The notes under the pieces: model-generated
The model's database searches: none
Told to the model about the DNA's origin: nothing
Seen by the model: only the letters and a program-made list of their open reading frames with translations
Assembly: GCA_020636095.1 (NCBI GenBank)
Contig: JACJYN010000009.1
Span: 186,001-250,000 of the forward strand
Length of the DNA stretch: 64,000 nt
DNA from: Lewinellaceae bacterium
Lineage (GTDB): Bacteria > Bacteroidota > Bacteroidia > Chitinophagales > Saprospiraceae
Direction: 5' to 3'
In this document: positions 7,732 through 16,658 of the stretch, piece after piece
How the letters are laid out: each line of letters begins with the position of its first letter
Numbering within the stretch: the first letter of the stretch is position 1
Made by a program: the position numbers and the translations under genes

Positions 7732-9651
7732 TCAGCTCACCCGAAATACATTTCGCAGATACTGCTGCACCCGCTCCACTGCTGCAAAGCAGGTTTCCAG
7801 GGTTTTCCGTTCGATCCTGGTTAGTTGTTTGGGGAAGATGTAGCGCCCCGAGTCGTTGTTGCGGAAGCCGTTGATGGCCCGGTAGCGCAGGAGAATCTCG
7901 TAGGCCAGGGAAGCCTCCCGAAACAACTTTTTATCCGGCAGGATGGCCGTTAGTTGTTCGTACCGCTGGATGGTGTTGGTCACCCCGCGAATATTATTCG
8001 CGTAAGCCAGCACGCGGGCGGCATGATCGAGCGGGCGCATCGCGCGGGCTTTGAGGTCGAAAGCACCCTTTTTACCACCTTGCTCTTCAAGGATGAATTT
8101 CCCGAAGAACCCCATAGGGGAAGGGTGCCGCAGGGCGCTTTCTGCAAAAAAGTTCAGGAAGCTGCTGCGCCCCCCGATGGTTTGCAGGATGTGATCCGTG
8201 AGGGCGTCGGTCAGCCGGGAGTCCCCGTAACCAGGGCGGAAATCGAAGAAAATGGAGACGCCGATGAGGCCCTCTGAATTGGGGAATTCGATCCAGTCGG
8301 TAAATTGCTGCTTCCAGCCGCTGAGCGGTTTGACCCATTTGAGGTTACTGGCCATGATGTCGCCCGGGCAGCGGGCAAAGCCGCATTGAATAAGTATATC
8401 CACGACACTGGCGCCCAGGCGCTGAAAATAAAGAGCGGCCTGTTCCGCCTGTTCTTCCGGAGGGTCTTCGTATACGATGGCATTGTCCTGGTCAGTGCGG
8501 CGAAGTTGCTCTCCCCGCCCTTCGCTTCCGAGGGAAAGCCAACAGAAGGAGAGCCCTGGCTTTCTCATCCCTTCCTTTTGCAGCCGGGCAAAGCTGAAAT
8601 CGAAAGCTTTGTGGAGCAGGGTGTCGTTGATCTCGGTCGTCACCGCAGCGATAAAGGGGATGGATACCTCCTGCCGGAGATAGTTGTAGATCAGTTCGTC
8701 GGCCCGGTTGCGTATGCGCGCCAGGGTTTCCACGCTTGCGGCTTCCCGGAGCTGGCGAACGAGCACCGCCGGGTTGTTGCCGTGCATGAGCAGCATGTCG
8801 CGCTGGGAAATGATGCCCAGGACGGGCGACTGAGGCGTACCGTCTTCGGTTACCACCAGGTGGTCGATTTTGTACTTGCTCATGGCGATGATCAGCTGAG
8901 CGGCGGTCGCTCCCTTGCGGATCGTCATCACCGGGCTGCTCATGATCTCGCTGACGGGGGACTCCCAGTTCACCTCCCGGTCGGACCCGCGCCGGATAAA
9001 ATCCGACTCGGTGGCGATGCCGAGGGGCAGCCCTTGCTCATTCACGATGATGAAGGAGCCGAACAGCCGCTCTTTCATCTGTCGGGCTACTTCCCTCAAG
9101 GTAGTCCCTGCCGGCCCTTTCAGCAGGTCTTCCACCGGGTTGGGAATAAGCACATCTTCGGTGCGCATGAACAGCACCGGGTCGCGGCTCAGAAAATGCG
9201 ATTCCTTAGATTTCTCCTCTTTCTCTTCTGCGTGGATAACCGGCATGCCCGCCGCAAACCCCCGGGCAAAAAACAGGGCCACCCGGGGGAACCGTTCCAT
9301 GAAGTCGAGAAAAATGTGCTCCGGAATCTTGAGCAGGATGCTTTTGCGGGTAGCCCGTGCCGACGCCAGGTAGGGTTTGTGGGCCAATATGGCCCGTATG
9401 CCCAGTAAGCCACCTTTTTTCAAAACATCGATGACCTGGGTGCTGTCCTCAAACTTTTTCAGGACCTCAACCCGCCCTTTTCGAAGCACGTAGGCAAAGG
9501 GCCTGGCTTCCCCGCCTTCTTCAAAGAGGAAATCACCTTCCGATATTTCTTCCAGGGTGGCCTGGCCTGCCAGTTCCTCCAGCTCCACCCTGGGCAGAAA
9601 GGTGAAGGGAGGGTAATCCTGAAGAAAGTGGATAATCGCTTCTGCTGTCAT
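7732..9651 (-). CDS. Cyclic-nucleotide-binding / CBS / DUF294 nucleotidyltransferase protein
   Basis: A 639-aa cytoplasmic multidomain protein. Residues about 15-125 form a cyclic-nucleotide-binding (CAP_ED) domain (EEISEGDFLFEEGGEARPF). Residues about 160-300 are a CBS pair (VSEIMSSPVMTIRKGATAAQ). Residues about 310-480 are a DUF294 putative nucleotidyltransferase with LGSEGRGEQLRRTDQDNAIV, where GS and DxD-like acidic residues match the Pol-beta/GlnD-type catalytic site. Residues about 490-635 are the DUF294 C-terminal substrate-binding domain. The set suggests a signal-responsive nucleotidyltransferase sensing a cyclic nucleotide and an adenylate; neither target nor effector is known. In many genomes such genes sit beside solute:sodium symporters or a DnaQ-like exonuclease, neither of which is adjacent here. 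Confidence 0.88.
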   Translation of the reverse strand: MTAEAIIHFLQDYPPFTFLPRVELEELAGQATLEEISEGDFLFEEGGEARPFAYVLRKGRVEVLKKFEDSTQVIDVLKKGGLLGIRAILAHKPYLASARATRKSILLKIPEHIFLDFMERFPRVALFFARGFAAGMPVIHAEEKEEKSKESHFLSRDPVLFMRTEDVLIPNPVEDLLKGPAGTTLREVARQMKERLFGSFIIVNEQGLPLGIATESDFIRRGSDREVNWESPVSEIMSSPVMTIRKGATAAQLIIAMSKYKIDHLVVTEDGTPQSPVLGIISQRDMLLMHGNNPAVLVRQLREAASVETLARIRNRADELIYNYLRQEVSIPFIAAVTTEINDTLLHKAFDFSFARLQKEGMRKPGLSFCWLSLGSEGRGEQLRRTDQDNAIVYEDPPEEQAEQAALYFQRLGASVVDILIQCGFARCPGDIMASNLKWVKPLSGWKQQFTDWIEFPNSEGLIGVSIFFDFRPGYGDSRLTDALTDHILQTIGGRSSFLNFFAESALRHPSPMGFFGKFILEEQGGKKGAFDLKARAMRPLDHAARVLAYANNIRGVTNTIQRYEQLTAILPDKKLFREASLAYEILLRYRAINGFRNNDSGRYIFPKQLTRIERKTLETCFAAVERVQQYLRNVFRVS

Positions 9652-9736
9652 TTACGAGGTATTGAAAAAACAGGGCAAAGGTAGGGTTTATTGGGGGACA
9701 GGTGCAAGGGGGAAAGGGATTCCAGGCGCCTATTTA

Positions 9737-9944
9737 ACGTGAGGTTTGAGCATTAAGTGTTGGATTCAAGCTTGCTATCCGGACTTTTGCCCGAAATTGG
9801 GTATGGTGTACGGGGCTGGACAGGAACCTGAAAGGGTACGATGTACGATTGGGCTGGCGTCGTACACCCTATACATCGTACACTTGCCGGCCAGAGAACC
9901 AGCTATCAGGATAAAAGCCAACCACCAGGGTTCAAACCTCACGT
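9737..9944. mobile_element. 208-bp MITE-like element with 13-bp TIRs and TATTTA duplication
   Basis: Perfect 13-bp terminal inverted repeats (ACGTGAGGTTTGA at 9737-9749 and its complement at 9932-9944) are flanked on both sides by the direct repeat TATTTA (9731-9736 and 9945-9950), the mark of a transposition event. The interior is itself palindromic around GTACGATGTACGA and its complement and contains no open frame of note. This is a non-autonomous element; no transposase is in the window. Confidence 0.8.
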
Positions 9945-9965
9945 TATTTAGGTATTATGGTATTC

Positions 9966-10028
9966 CGGCATTATGGTTTTGTGGCCAGGCAGTTGCAGCG
10001 CCTCTGTGAGCCTCCGGCCGCAATACCG
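9966..10028 (+). repeat. Dispersed intergenic repeat, copy A (63 bp identical core)
   Basis: This 63-bp core is identical, base for base, to the complement of 21679-21741. It is preceded by degenerate GGTATTATGG-type microrepeats and followed by ACCGATACCGG-like ones, which are also echoed around copy B. Neither copy has a coding frame. It begins just after the TATTTA target-site duplication of the 208-bp element. Confidence 0.9.
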
Positions 10029-10334
10029 ATACCGGGACACCAGAAAACCCTGGATCGTGAATTCGGGATACGATATAAACGGATTCTGGCAGGTATTGTG
10101 TATTCCTAATAGAAGTCCAGAAAATGGAAGATCATTTAGGAAATCGGGCTCCAAAAAAGAAAAAAGATGAACAAAACCGCGTACGAGCTACAGCTCTTAG
10201 CGAGCACAAAGGTGAGGTTCCATCCAAATGTGAAGGAGGCCTTTATTTTATCTCCAGATATTTGGGTTCGTTGGCCGGTTAAGTTAAATTTACTTATTGG
10301 AAATTCGTTATCATGGTTTATGAACGAATAGGGA
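10029..10334. other. Intergenic region upstream of the hybrid sensor kinase
   Basis: After the dispersed repeat this stretch of about 300 bp holds no convincing gene, terminator or TTTG/TAnnTTTG promoter that I can recognise. The kinase promoter is presumably here. Confidence 0.4.
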
Positions 10335-13300
10335 ATGGAAACAGCGGGGCTCAACAACGACCTGAAAAAATTTATACTCACCTCATGCATCCTTGCCTTT
10401 CTGGCGCTTCGGCTTCCCGCACAAGGCGCGGAAGGCCTGGAGTGGGCATACTTCGGCCCGGAACAAGGCATGGGCATGGCATTTCTGGATATCCTCCAGG
10501 ACCACAAAGGGTTTATCTGGCTGGGGTCGACCAATGGGCTGTATCGGTACGACGGTTATCAGATCACCTCGTTTAAGAAATACTCCAACAGGCCGACGGG
10601 CCTTTCCAGCGATTGGATCTGGGACCTGGAAGAAGACGAGGAGGGCAATCTCTGGATCGGCACCTACGATGGGGGGCTGAATAAATGGGAGCGTTCTTCC
10701 GGGCAGTTTATTCATTATTATCATAACCCTGAGGACTCCGGCACCTTGAGAGGAAACAATGTCCTGAAAATCCTGGTCGACAATGAGGGAGATTTGTGGC
10801 TGGTGGTTAAAAACCAGGATGGCATTCCTGTTCTGGACAGGCTGGACCCCTCTTCGGGTGAGGTAACCCACTTTGGATTTGACCCGGATCATCCCAATTC
10901 CCTGAGTTGCGATACCATTGCCTTCCATGCCCACCAATCGATGCAGTTTACCCCGCTTTATCTCGATCCGAAAGGCAACGTGTGGGTGGCAACGAAAAAT
11001 GGCCTTAACCTCTATGTTCAGGGCGCCGGCGGCTTCCGGCGGTTTATGCACGAGGATGGTAATTCCAATAGCCTGCGCTTTAATAATATCCTGGCCATCG
11101 AAGCCTCAAAGGAGAAGGAAGGCATTTACTGGGTGCGTTCGGCTTCGTACGGCCTGGGGGAAGTAGCACTGGATCGCTTAGATTTAAATAACGGCAATAT
11201 GGAGCGGGTTTCCTTTGGCGGGGCCGGACAATTGGGCTCCAACTGCCTGGGGTTTCATGTTTCAGAGGATCGCATCTGGATATCGGATCATTCCCTGCGC
11301 CCGTTCCAAAGAAGTCCCCTTCAACCTGAAAAGCAAATTGAATTAAAGGGAATGCAACCCGGCCTCCGCGTAGGGTTATTCAGGCATAGTAGTGGAAATT
11401 TTTTCCTCCCCTTTTTGGGCATTAATCCCATCAATAATATCCGGGGTGGAGACAATTTGGAATCTCCACAGGGTATTTTCTTTTTTGACTCCAAAAGCAA
11501 CCTGCCGCATTTTATTACCCGAAACCCTACTAATCCGGGCCTTCCATTTTATGAAGTCCTATCGATTATGGAGGATCGTTCAGGTATGGTTTGGATCGGG
11601 AACGGAGTTGGATTCTACAAACTCAAAATAACCAGCGAAGACAATAGCAACAAACCGGTTTTCGAGAATTATTATCTGGGAGAATCCGAAAAAGGAGGGC
11701 TCTCGAGTACGGCTATCCGGGATATTTATGAGGAATCCGCTGATGTCTTTTGGCTGGCAACTTATCAGGGAGGCTTAAACCGGCTGGACCGGCGTGCCGG
11801 CAAAGTCACCCATTTTACTCAGGACTCTTCTCGCCCCAATTCTATTGGCAGCAATCTTACTTATTCACTCTGGCATGACCCTAAAAGCAATGAGCTCTGG
11901 ATAGGCCATCATAATGGGATTGATATCCTGAACCTGGATCAGGTGGCGCCGGACGAGCCTTCAACGGCAGTGTTTCGCCATTTGAGCCACCCCTCGGGTT
12001 TATTCGATGGGCAGGTGAATGAGATCGAACCGGATGGGAAAGGACGTTTGTGGATCGGGACGGGCAGTAACGGCTTGATACTATTTGACCCGGGCACCGC
12101 TAAAATAATCCAGCAACTCATTTTTGATGAGCATAATTCCGACCCGGCACATTCTGCATTCATTAATAAAGTTTACAAGGACTTGCAAGGGCAAACCTGG
12201 GTGGCGCCGGGCATGGGAGGCTTGTGCCGGCTGAAAGAAGTGGCTGGCATTTTTCAGTCAGACTGCTTCCTGGACGGCATTTTCATCGTTGATTTTTTTG
12301 AGGCCTCTGATGGCTTGCTTTGGTGTGCAGCCATGAATTACGGTATTGTAAAATTCAACCCCAATGACGAGACGTATGAACTGGTCAATATGGAAAACCG
12401 CTTGTCCAGAAACAGTGTGCTGGGAATTGAGCAGGACAAACTGGGAAGGATTTGGTTTACTTCGTCAGGATTGACGCGATACGACCCGGAAGAAGATACT
12501 TATAGAACCTACGGGCAGGAGGCCGGTATCATTGGAATGGACCCGGGGCGCTGTTTCTTCAAGAGCAAGTCCGGGGAGTTGTTTTATTCGTCCTATTATA
12601 GTGCCTTACAGATTTTTACACCAGAAAAGGTGGTGGACAACCCCATTGCTCCCAAAGCTGTTTTGACGGATTTCAAACTGTTTAATGAACGGGTACTGGC
12701 CGGCGAGGACAGCCCGTTGAAAGAAAATATTGAAGTAGCCTCTGAAATCCGTTTAGCCTACGATCAACACTCCTTTTCCTTTGTTTTTACCGGGCTGGAA
12801 TTTACAAACCCCAGTGAGAACCAATACCGCTATCAACTGGTGGGTATCGATAAAAGCTGGGTATTCTCCGGAACTCACCGGGAAGCGCGCTACAATTCGG
12901 TGCCTCCCGGGAAATACACCTTCCAGGTAGAAGCCGCCAACAGCGACGGCACCTGGAGCGAAGAGCCGGCGATAGTACGGGTCATCATTTCTCCGCCCTG
13001 GTGGAGCCGGTGGTGGGCGTATATTCTTTTTACAGCGCTGTTTTTTGCCCTACTTATGTTAATCTACCGTTATCAGGTTAAGCGAAGGGCCGCCCTGGAA
13101 GAGGCCAAGCGCCTCAAGGAAATCGATTTGCTAAAAACCCGCCTTTACACCAATATCACCCACGAATTCCGGACCCCGCTGACTGTAATCCTGGGGATGG
13201 CCGGCCAGGTGGTTCAAAAGCCGGAGCGTTGGTTCAGAGAAGGCATGGAAATGATCACCCGCAACGGACAGAACCTGCTCACCCTGGTCAACCAGATGCT

Positions 13301-14678
13301 GGACCTCAGAAAGATCGAATCCGGCGTGATGCAAGTAGATATGCAGTTGGGAGATGTCGTTACGTACCTCAAATACGTGACGGAATCCTTCCATTCCTTT
13401 GCGGAATCAAAGCAGATCAGCCTGCATTTTTTTAGCACTATGCCAGAACTAAGGATGGATTTCGATGAAGACAAGCTGCTGAAGATTTTGTCCAATTTGT
13501 TATCCAACGCCATAAAATACACACCAGGAGGGGGCACAATATATGTCCTGATAGGTACTAAAATAGAAGAAGGGCAGGAATTCGTCGAGGCCCGGGTTAA
13601 AGACACCGGCATCGGAATTCCAGCCGATAAGCAAGCCAGAATTTTCGACCGCTTTTACCAGGTCGACGATACCGCCACCCGGAAAGGGGAGGGGCTTGGG
13701 GTCGGCCTGGCGCTCACACAGGAACTGGTGAAGTTGCTGAATGGAACCATATCCGTCCAAAGCGAGCCGGGGAAGGGGAGCGAATTCCTGGTACAACTGC
13801 CGGTTACCCGCACTGCCACCGTTCACAAGCCCTTCCAGAAGGAAAAAGTGGACCAGGTAGCCGGCCAGTTTAAGGTGGGGGATTCAGAAGGCTCGAACGA
13901 GGCACTGCTGTTGGATGGAGACGGCAATGGCAAACCCCTCGCCCTGGTCATCGAAGACAACAAAGACGTCGTACGCTATCTCCAGGCTTGCCTGGAACAA
14001 GACTATTCCGTACTGGCGGCCAATAGCGGCAAAACCGGCATAGAAATGGCTATCGATCAAGTGCCGGATATCATCATCAGCGACGTGATGATGCCGGAAA
14101 AGGATGGCTTCGAAGTAACCGCCACGCTTAAAAATGACGAGCGCACCAGCCATATCCCCATCATACTGCTCACTGCCAGGACGGCTACCGAAGACCGGAT
14201 CACCGGGCTGGAAAGGGGCGCCGACGCCTACCTTGGCAAACCTTTCAACCGGGAAGAACTGATGGTGCGGATGGAGAAGATGATCCAGTTGAGGAAGCGC
14301 CTGCAGGAAAGATATGCCAGTCTGAACCCTGAACCAGAGCCTTCCAACCCTTCTTGGGATATGGAGGATGCTTTTGTTCAAAAAGTGCGGGAAGTGGTAG
14401 AAGCTCATTTGGATGACCCGGATTTTAGCGTTGAAGCGCTTTCCGGAGAAGTCTTCCTGAGCCGCACCCAGGTACACCGCAAGCTGAAAGCCCTGACCGG
14501 CCAATCAACCGGACACTTCATTCATTCTGTCCGCCTTCACCACGCCCTGCATCTCCTGCAAACGACCGGCCTATCGGTCACCGAAATCGCCTTTGACGTT
14601 GGGTTCAAAGACCCATCCTACTTTTCCAAGGTGTTTACCGCTGAATTCGGAAAAGCGCCTTCGGAATCGCGTGGTTGA
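10335..14678 (+). CDS. Hybrid two-component system protein (sensor kinase-response regulator-AraC)
   Basis: A 1447-aa one-protein two-component system typical of Bacteroidota. A signal peptide (about 1-30) is followed by two seven-bladed reg_prop propellers (repeats such as DHKGFIWLGSTNGLYRYDG, about 35-770) and a Y_Y_Y domain (about 790-880). One transmembrane helix follows near 895-915. The HisKA box ITHEFRTPL places the phosphorylated His at about residue 943, and the ATPase domain has the G1/G2 boxes VKDTGIGIPADKQ and GLGVGLALTQELV. The receiver domain (about 1200-1315) has phosphoacceptor Asp1250 in ISDVMMPEKDG, and an AraC DNA-binding domain (about 1340-1447) closes the protein. In gut relatives these proteins sense polysaccharide fragments, but no glycan-utilisation genes adjoin this one, so its ligand and regulon are unknown. 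Confidence 0.95.
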   Translation: METAGLNNDLKKFILTSCILAFLALRLPAQGAEGLEWAYFGPEQGMGMAFLDILQDHKGFIWLGSTNGLYRYDGYQITSFKKYSNRPTGLSSDWIWDLEEDEEGNLWIGTYDGGLNKWERSSGQFIHYYHNPEDSGTLRGNNVLKILVDNEGDLWLVVKNQDGIPVLDRLDPSSGEVTHFGFDPDHPNSLSCDTIAFHAHQSMQFTPLYLDPKGNVWVATKNGLNLYVQGAGGFRRFMHEDGNSNSLRFNNILAIEASKEKEGIYWVRSASYGLGEVALDRLDLNNGNMERVSFGGAGQLGSNCLGFHVSEDRIWISDHSLRPFQRSPLQPEKQIELKGMQPGLRVGLFRHSSGNFFLPFLGINPINNIRGGDNLESPQGIFFFDSKSNLPHFITRNPTNPGLPFYEVLSIMEDRSGMVWIGNGVGFYKLKITSEDNSNKPVFENYYLGESEKGGLSSTAIRDIYEESADVFWLATYQGGLNRLDRRAGKVTHFTQDSSRPNSIGSNLTYSLWHDPKSNELWIGHHNGIDILNLDQVAPDEPSTAVFRHLSHPSGLFDGQVNEIEPDGKGRLWIGTGSNGLILFDPGTAKIIQQLIFDEHNSDPAHSAFINKVYKDLQGQTWVAPGMGGLCRLKEVAGIFQSDCFLDGIFIVDFFEASDGLLWCAAMNYGIVKFNPNDETYELVNMENRLSRNSVLGIEQDKLGRIWFTSSGLTRYDPEEDTYRTYGQEAGIIGMDPGRCFFKSKSGELFYSSYYSALQIFTPEKVVDNPIAPKAVLTDFKLFNERVLAGEDSPLKENIEVASEIRLAYDQHSFSFVFTGLEFTNPSENQYRYQLVGIDKSWVFSGTHREARYNSVPPGKYTFQVEAANSDGTWSEEPAIVRVIISPPWWSRWWAYILFTALFFALLMLIYRYQVKRRAALEEAKRLKEIDLLKTRLYTNITHEFRTPLTVILGMAGQVVQKPERWFREGMEMITRNGQNLLTLVNQMLDLRKIESGVMQVDMQLGDVVTYLKYVTESFHSFAESKQISLHFFSTMPELRMDFDEDKLLKILSNLLSNAIKYTPGGGTIYVLIGTKIEEGQEFVEARVKDTGIGIPADKQARIFDRFYQVDDTATRKGEGLGVGLALTQELVKLLNGTISVQSEPGKGSEFLVQLPVTRTATVHKPFQKEKVDQVAGQFKVGDSEGSNEALLLDGDGNGKPLALVIEDNKDVVRYLQACLEQDYSVLAANSGKTGIEMAIDQVPDIIISDVMMPEKDGFEVTATLKNDERTSHIPIILLTARTATEDRITGLERGADAYLGKPFNREELMVRMEKMIQLRKRLQERYASLNPEPEPSNPSWDMEDAFVQKVREVVEAHLDDPDFSVEALSGEVFLSRTQVHRKLKALTGQSTGHFIHSVRLHHALHLLQTTGLSVTEIAFDVGFKDPSYFSKVFTAEFGKAPSESRG

Positions 14679-14969
14679 TTGGGCTTTTCTTCCTCAAAAT
14701 GGAACATGCAACTATTTTCCAAGCGAATGCAACTATAGCACAAATAACTTCGCCTCCTTTTTACTTATTTAAGGTCATCGATAATATCGATAATTCCAAA
14801 AAACCAAATATGAGATAGAAGCCAGAGTAGCCCTGCCTTTTCTGGTTTCTACTCTATATCCCCTATCACTCTCTACCCGCCCAATTGAGGCTTTCCTCCG
14901 ACAACCGCCGGAAGGCGCACTCTGCCAATTTTTAAACCAAAAAACAAAACCAAGACGGATGACCCGGGA
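14679..14969. other. Intergenic region, no gene seen
   Basis: About 290 bp with AT-rich patches, the direct repeat ATGCAACTA (near 14706 and 14730) and an imperfect hairpin formed by TAGAAGCCAGA and TCTGGTTTCTA around 14815-14850. No T-run follows the hairpin, so I do not call it a terminator. Confidence 0.4.
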
Positions 14970-15544
14970 ATGACTAACACCTTTATGACAGAATATAACC
15001 GTACTAGTTACTATTCAGCATGGGGTCTGAAATACGCCTGACGCAAAATTTTGTAGACTTTTTCCCGCTGGAACCCCTTCTCATTCCCCTTGGAAGGGGA
15101 AGGGCGGCTTACAAAATTTTGCTTGAGGGGTCAAATCACCACGATGCTGAATAGTTACCCGTACTAAAGAACTCCTGGATAATGAAACTTACGTGGATTT
15201 CGTTCCATTCCGGCTGCTTGGCCAATTAGGGCGGAACGATCCGGATGGGGAATCTCCGGTATTCCCTGGTTTTACCAACCTGCAGGCAGCCCTTTTCCTT
15301 GGCGCAGGGCCTATCTTTGGGGAACCACACTCCCATTATCTGGCCGGCATTTGGGAAGATGGACTTCCGGTTGACCTGAAATATCTGACCCAGGAACAGT
15401 GGTTCGATTTCATGGAGTCCTCACCGCAATACGAACCGGCACGGTTCATTAATGTACGATTTTGCGCACATCGATATCTTCATCGCCAACAATGCCGAGG
15501 AATATGCCTGGCGTCCGATGCTGGATTGGATCAATGCGCACTGA
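14970..15544 (+). pseudogene. Hypothetical gene disrupted by a MITE-like insertion and a frameshift
   Basis: Removing the 152-bp element at 15007-15158 and one copy of its 8-bp duplication restores an uninterrupted frame: MTNTFMTEYNRTKELLDNE continuing into YVDFVPFRLLGQLG and onwards to about 15450. With the element present, translation meets TGA soon after entry. A second lesion lies near 15445-15455: after PARFI the protein-like sequence continues in another frame (YDFAHIDIFIANNAEEYAW ... WINAH, stop at 15544), indicating a single-base indel. The downstream piece from the GTG at 15193 to 15552 is open but would be a fragment. I do not recognise the family; the composition suggests a soluble protein of about 140 aa. 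Confidence 0.7.
15007..15158. mobile_element. 152-bp MITE-like element with 8-bp target duplication
   Basis: Terminal inverted repeats GTTACTATTCAGCAT (15007-15021) and the complement of GTAACTATTCAGCAT (15144-15158) match at 14 of 15 positions. The direct repeat CCGTACTA flanks both ends (14999-15006 and 15159-15166), and deleting the element plus one repeat restores a reading frame, so the insertion is clear. Inside, a perfect 13-bp inverted pair GCAAAATTTTGTA / TACAAAATTTTGC encloses a G/C-rich hairpin around CCCCTTGGAAGGGG. There is no coding capacity. Confidence 0.9.
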
Positions 15545-15715
15545 CGGAGTAAGCCGGAAGTCGGAATGGGGTACAAAATGGGCATAGGCGCCATGTTTCC
15601 ACCTTCCGCCTTCCGCCTTCTTTCAGCCGCCGAAGCTTCAGCGTAGGAGGCCCCCTTTCGCCTTCCGCCTTCCGACTTCAAAATGCGGCTGATCACCAGA
15701 AGTACCTTGAGCGTA

Positions 15716-15874
15716 TGTTTGGAGGCCAATTTTTGAGCTGCGAAGGCCACTTTGTTGCTTTTCTTGTCCGTACCTTCCAGGTACGAACTTCTGCCAAAGG
15801 CATGGCTTCGCCAAAAAAGCGCCTTGTTTCATAAAAAATTGACGCTTCTCGCTTTCCAACCCGGCCTCCAAACA
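15716..15874. repeat. Palindromic intergenic element
   Basis: Twelve-base inverted repeats TGTTTGGAGGCC (15716-15727) and GGCCTCCAAACA (15863-15874) enclose a second hairpin CGTACCT-TCC-AGGTACG (about 15770-15786). The preceding 160 bp contain short runs of the type CTTCCGCCTTCCG, low-complexity microrepeats. No duplication of flanking sequence was found, so mobility is only inferred. Confidence 0.5.
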
Positions 15875-15904
15875 GACTCTGGCCTTTCCTCTATGCGGCC
15901 ACAT

Positions 15905-16543
15905 TTACCTACCGTTCCCCTCCCACTTCTCAAACAATACTCTCGAGCCCGTCCCCACCCCGATGATCGTCCGCATGGCATCCTCCGGGCGGGTGTCTAC
16001 CAAATAGACCTTATCCTCCGGAATGTGAAAAATGAAGCCGTTGGTCGGATTGGGGCCGGTAGGCACGAAGATGGTGATGAACCCATGCCCGACCTCATCG
16101 TCGGTGATAAAGCCGGTCATCAGGGCGCCGCTGTTGTAAGGGTCACAGAGTACGACCTGGGAGAAGGGCGTCTTTTTGCCGCCGAAGAACTGCCGGACCG
16201 TATCCCGGAGAACGGGGTAAAAGGGGAGTTGCATCAGCCACCGCTGTTCAAAGCGGGTGATGGCCTTGTTGCCGTATTGGGTACGCACGGCCAGGCCGAT
16301 CATAAAAAACAAGGCGATCACAATGGCAAAAGAGATCAGGTCGATGAGCCAATCCGCCACATCTTTGGAAAAGGGGAATAAAGGGCGCAACGGCGTCAGA
16401 ATACCGGCGGTGAAATTCACGATAAACCGCAACAGGGCAAAAAAGATCGTAATGGGTAACACCACTACCATCCCTCCGATCACTGAGGTGAGGAAAAAGC
16501 GTCGGAGCTTGCGCAGGAATACACTCCATCTTTTGGGTACCAT
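15905..16543 (-). CDS. DUF502 family membrane protein
   Basis: A 212-aa protein with two strong transmembrane helices near residues 15-40 (LTSVIGGMVVVLPITIFFAL) and 65-88 (LIDLISFAIVIALFFMIGLA). A conserved soluble part follows, with FYPVLRDTVRQFF and VPTGPNPTNGFIFHIPEDKVYLVD, the signature of the DUF502 family. The family is widespread in bacteria and in plant chloroplast/ER proteins (COV1-like), where a role in protein or vesicle trafficking has been proposed; no biochemical role is established in bacteria. Length and topology are normal. It is the first of two minus-strand genes here, after rfbB, separated by about 115 bp, and may have its own promoter. Confidence 0.88.
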   Translation of the reverse strand: MVPKRWSVFLRKLRRFFLTSVIGGMVVVLPITIFFALLRFIVNFTAGILTPLRPLFPFSKDVADWLIDLISFAIVIALFFMIGLAVRTQYGNKAITRFEQRWLMQLPFYPVLRDTVRQFFGGKKTPFSQVVLCDPYNSGALMTGFITDDEVGHGFITIFVPTGPNPTNGFIFHIPEDKVYLVDTRPEDAMRTIIGVGTGSRVLFEKWEGNGR

Positions 16544-16658
16544 ACGTGTTTTTTTTTGGCAAAAATAGTTCTTCCTGGCCTAAAAAACACGTTGGCTGGA
16601 TGCAGGAAAAAGTTGGGAAATCCCTGATGGTTTGGCCATATAATAAAAGAAGTTGCCT

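Noticed and set aside
15638..15904. Minus-strand frame of 88 codons
   Set aside because: It runs through microrepeats and a palindromic element, with no domain or start context.
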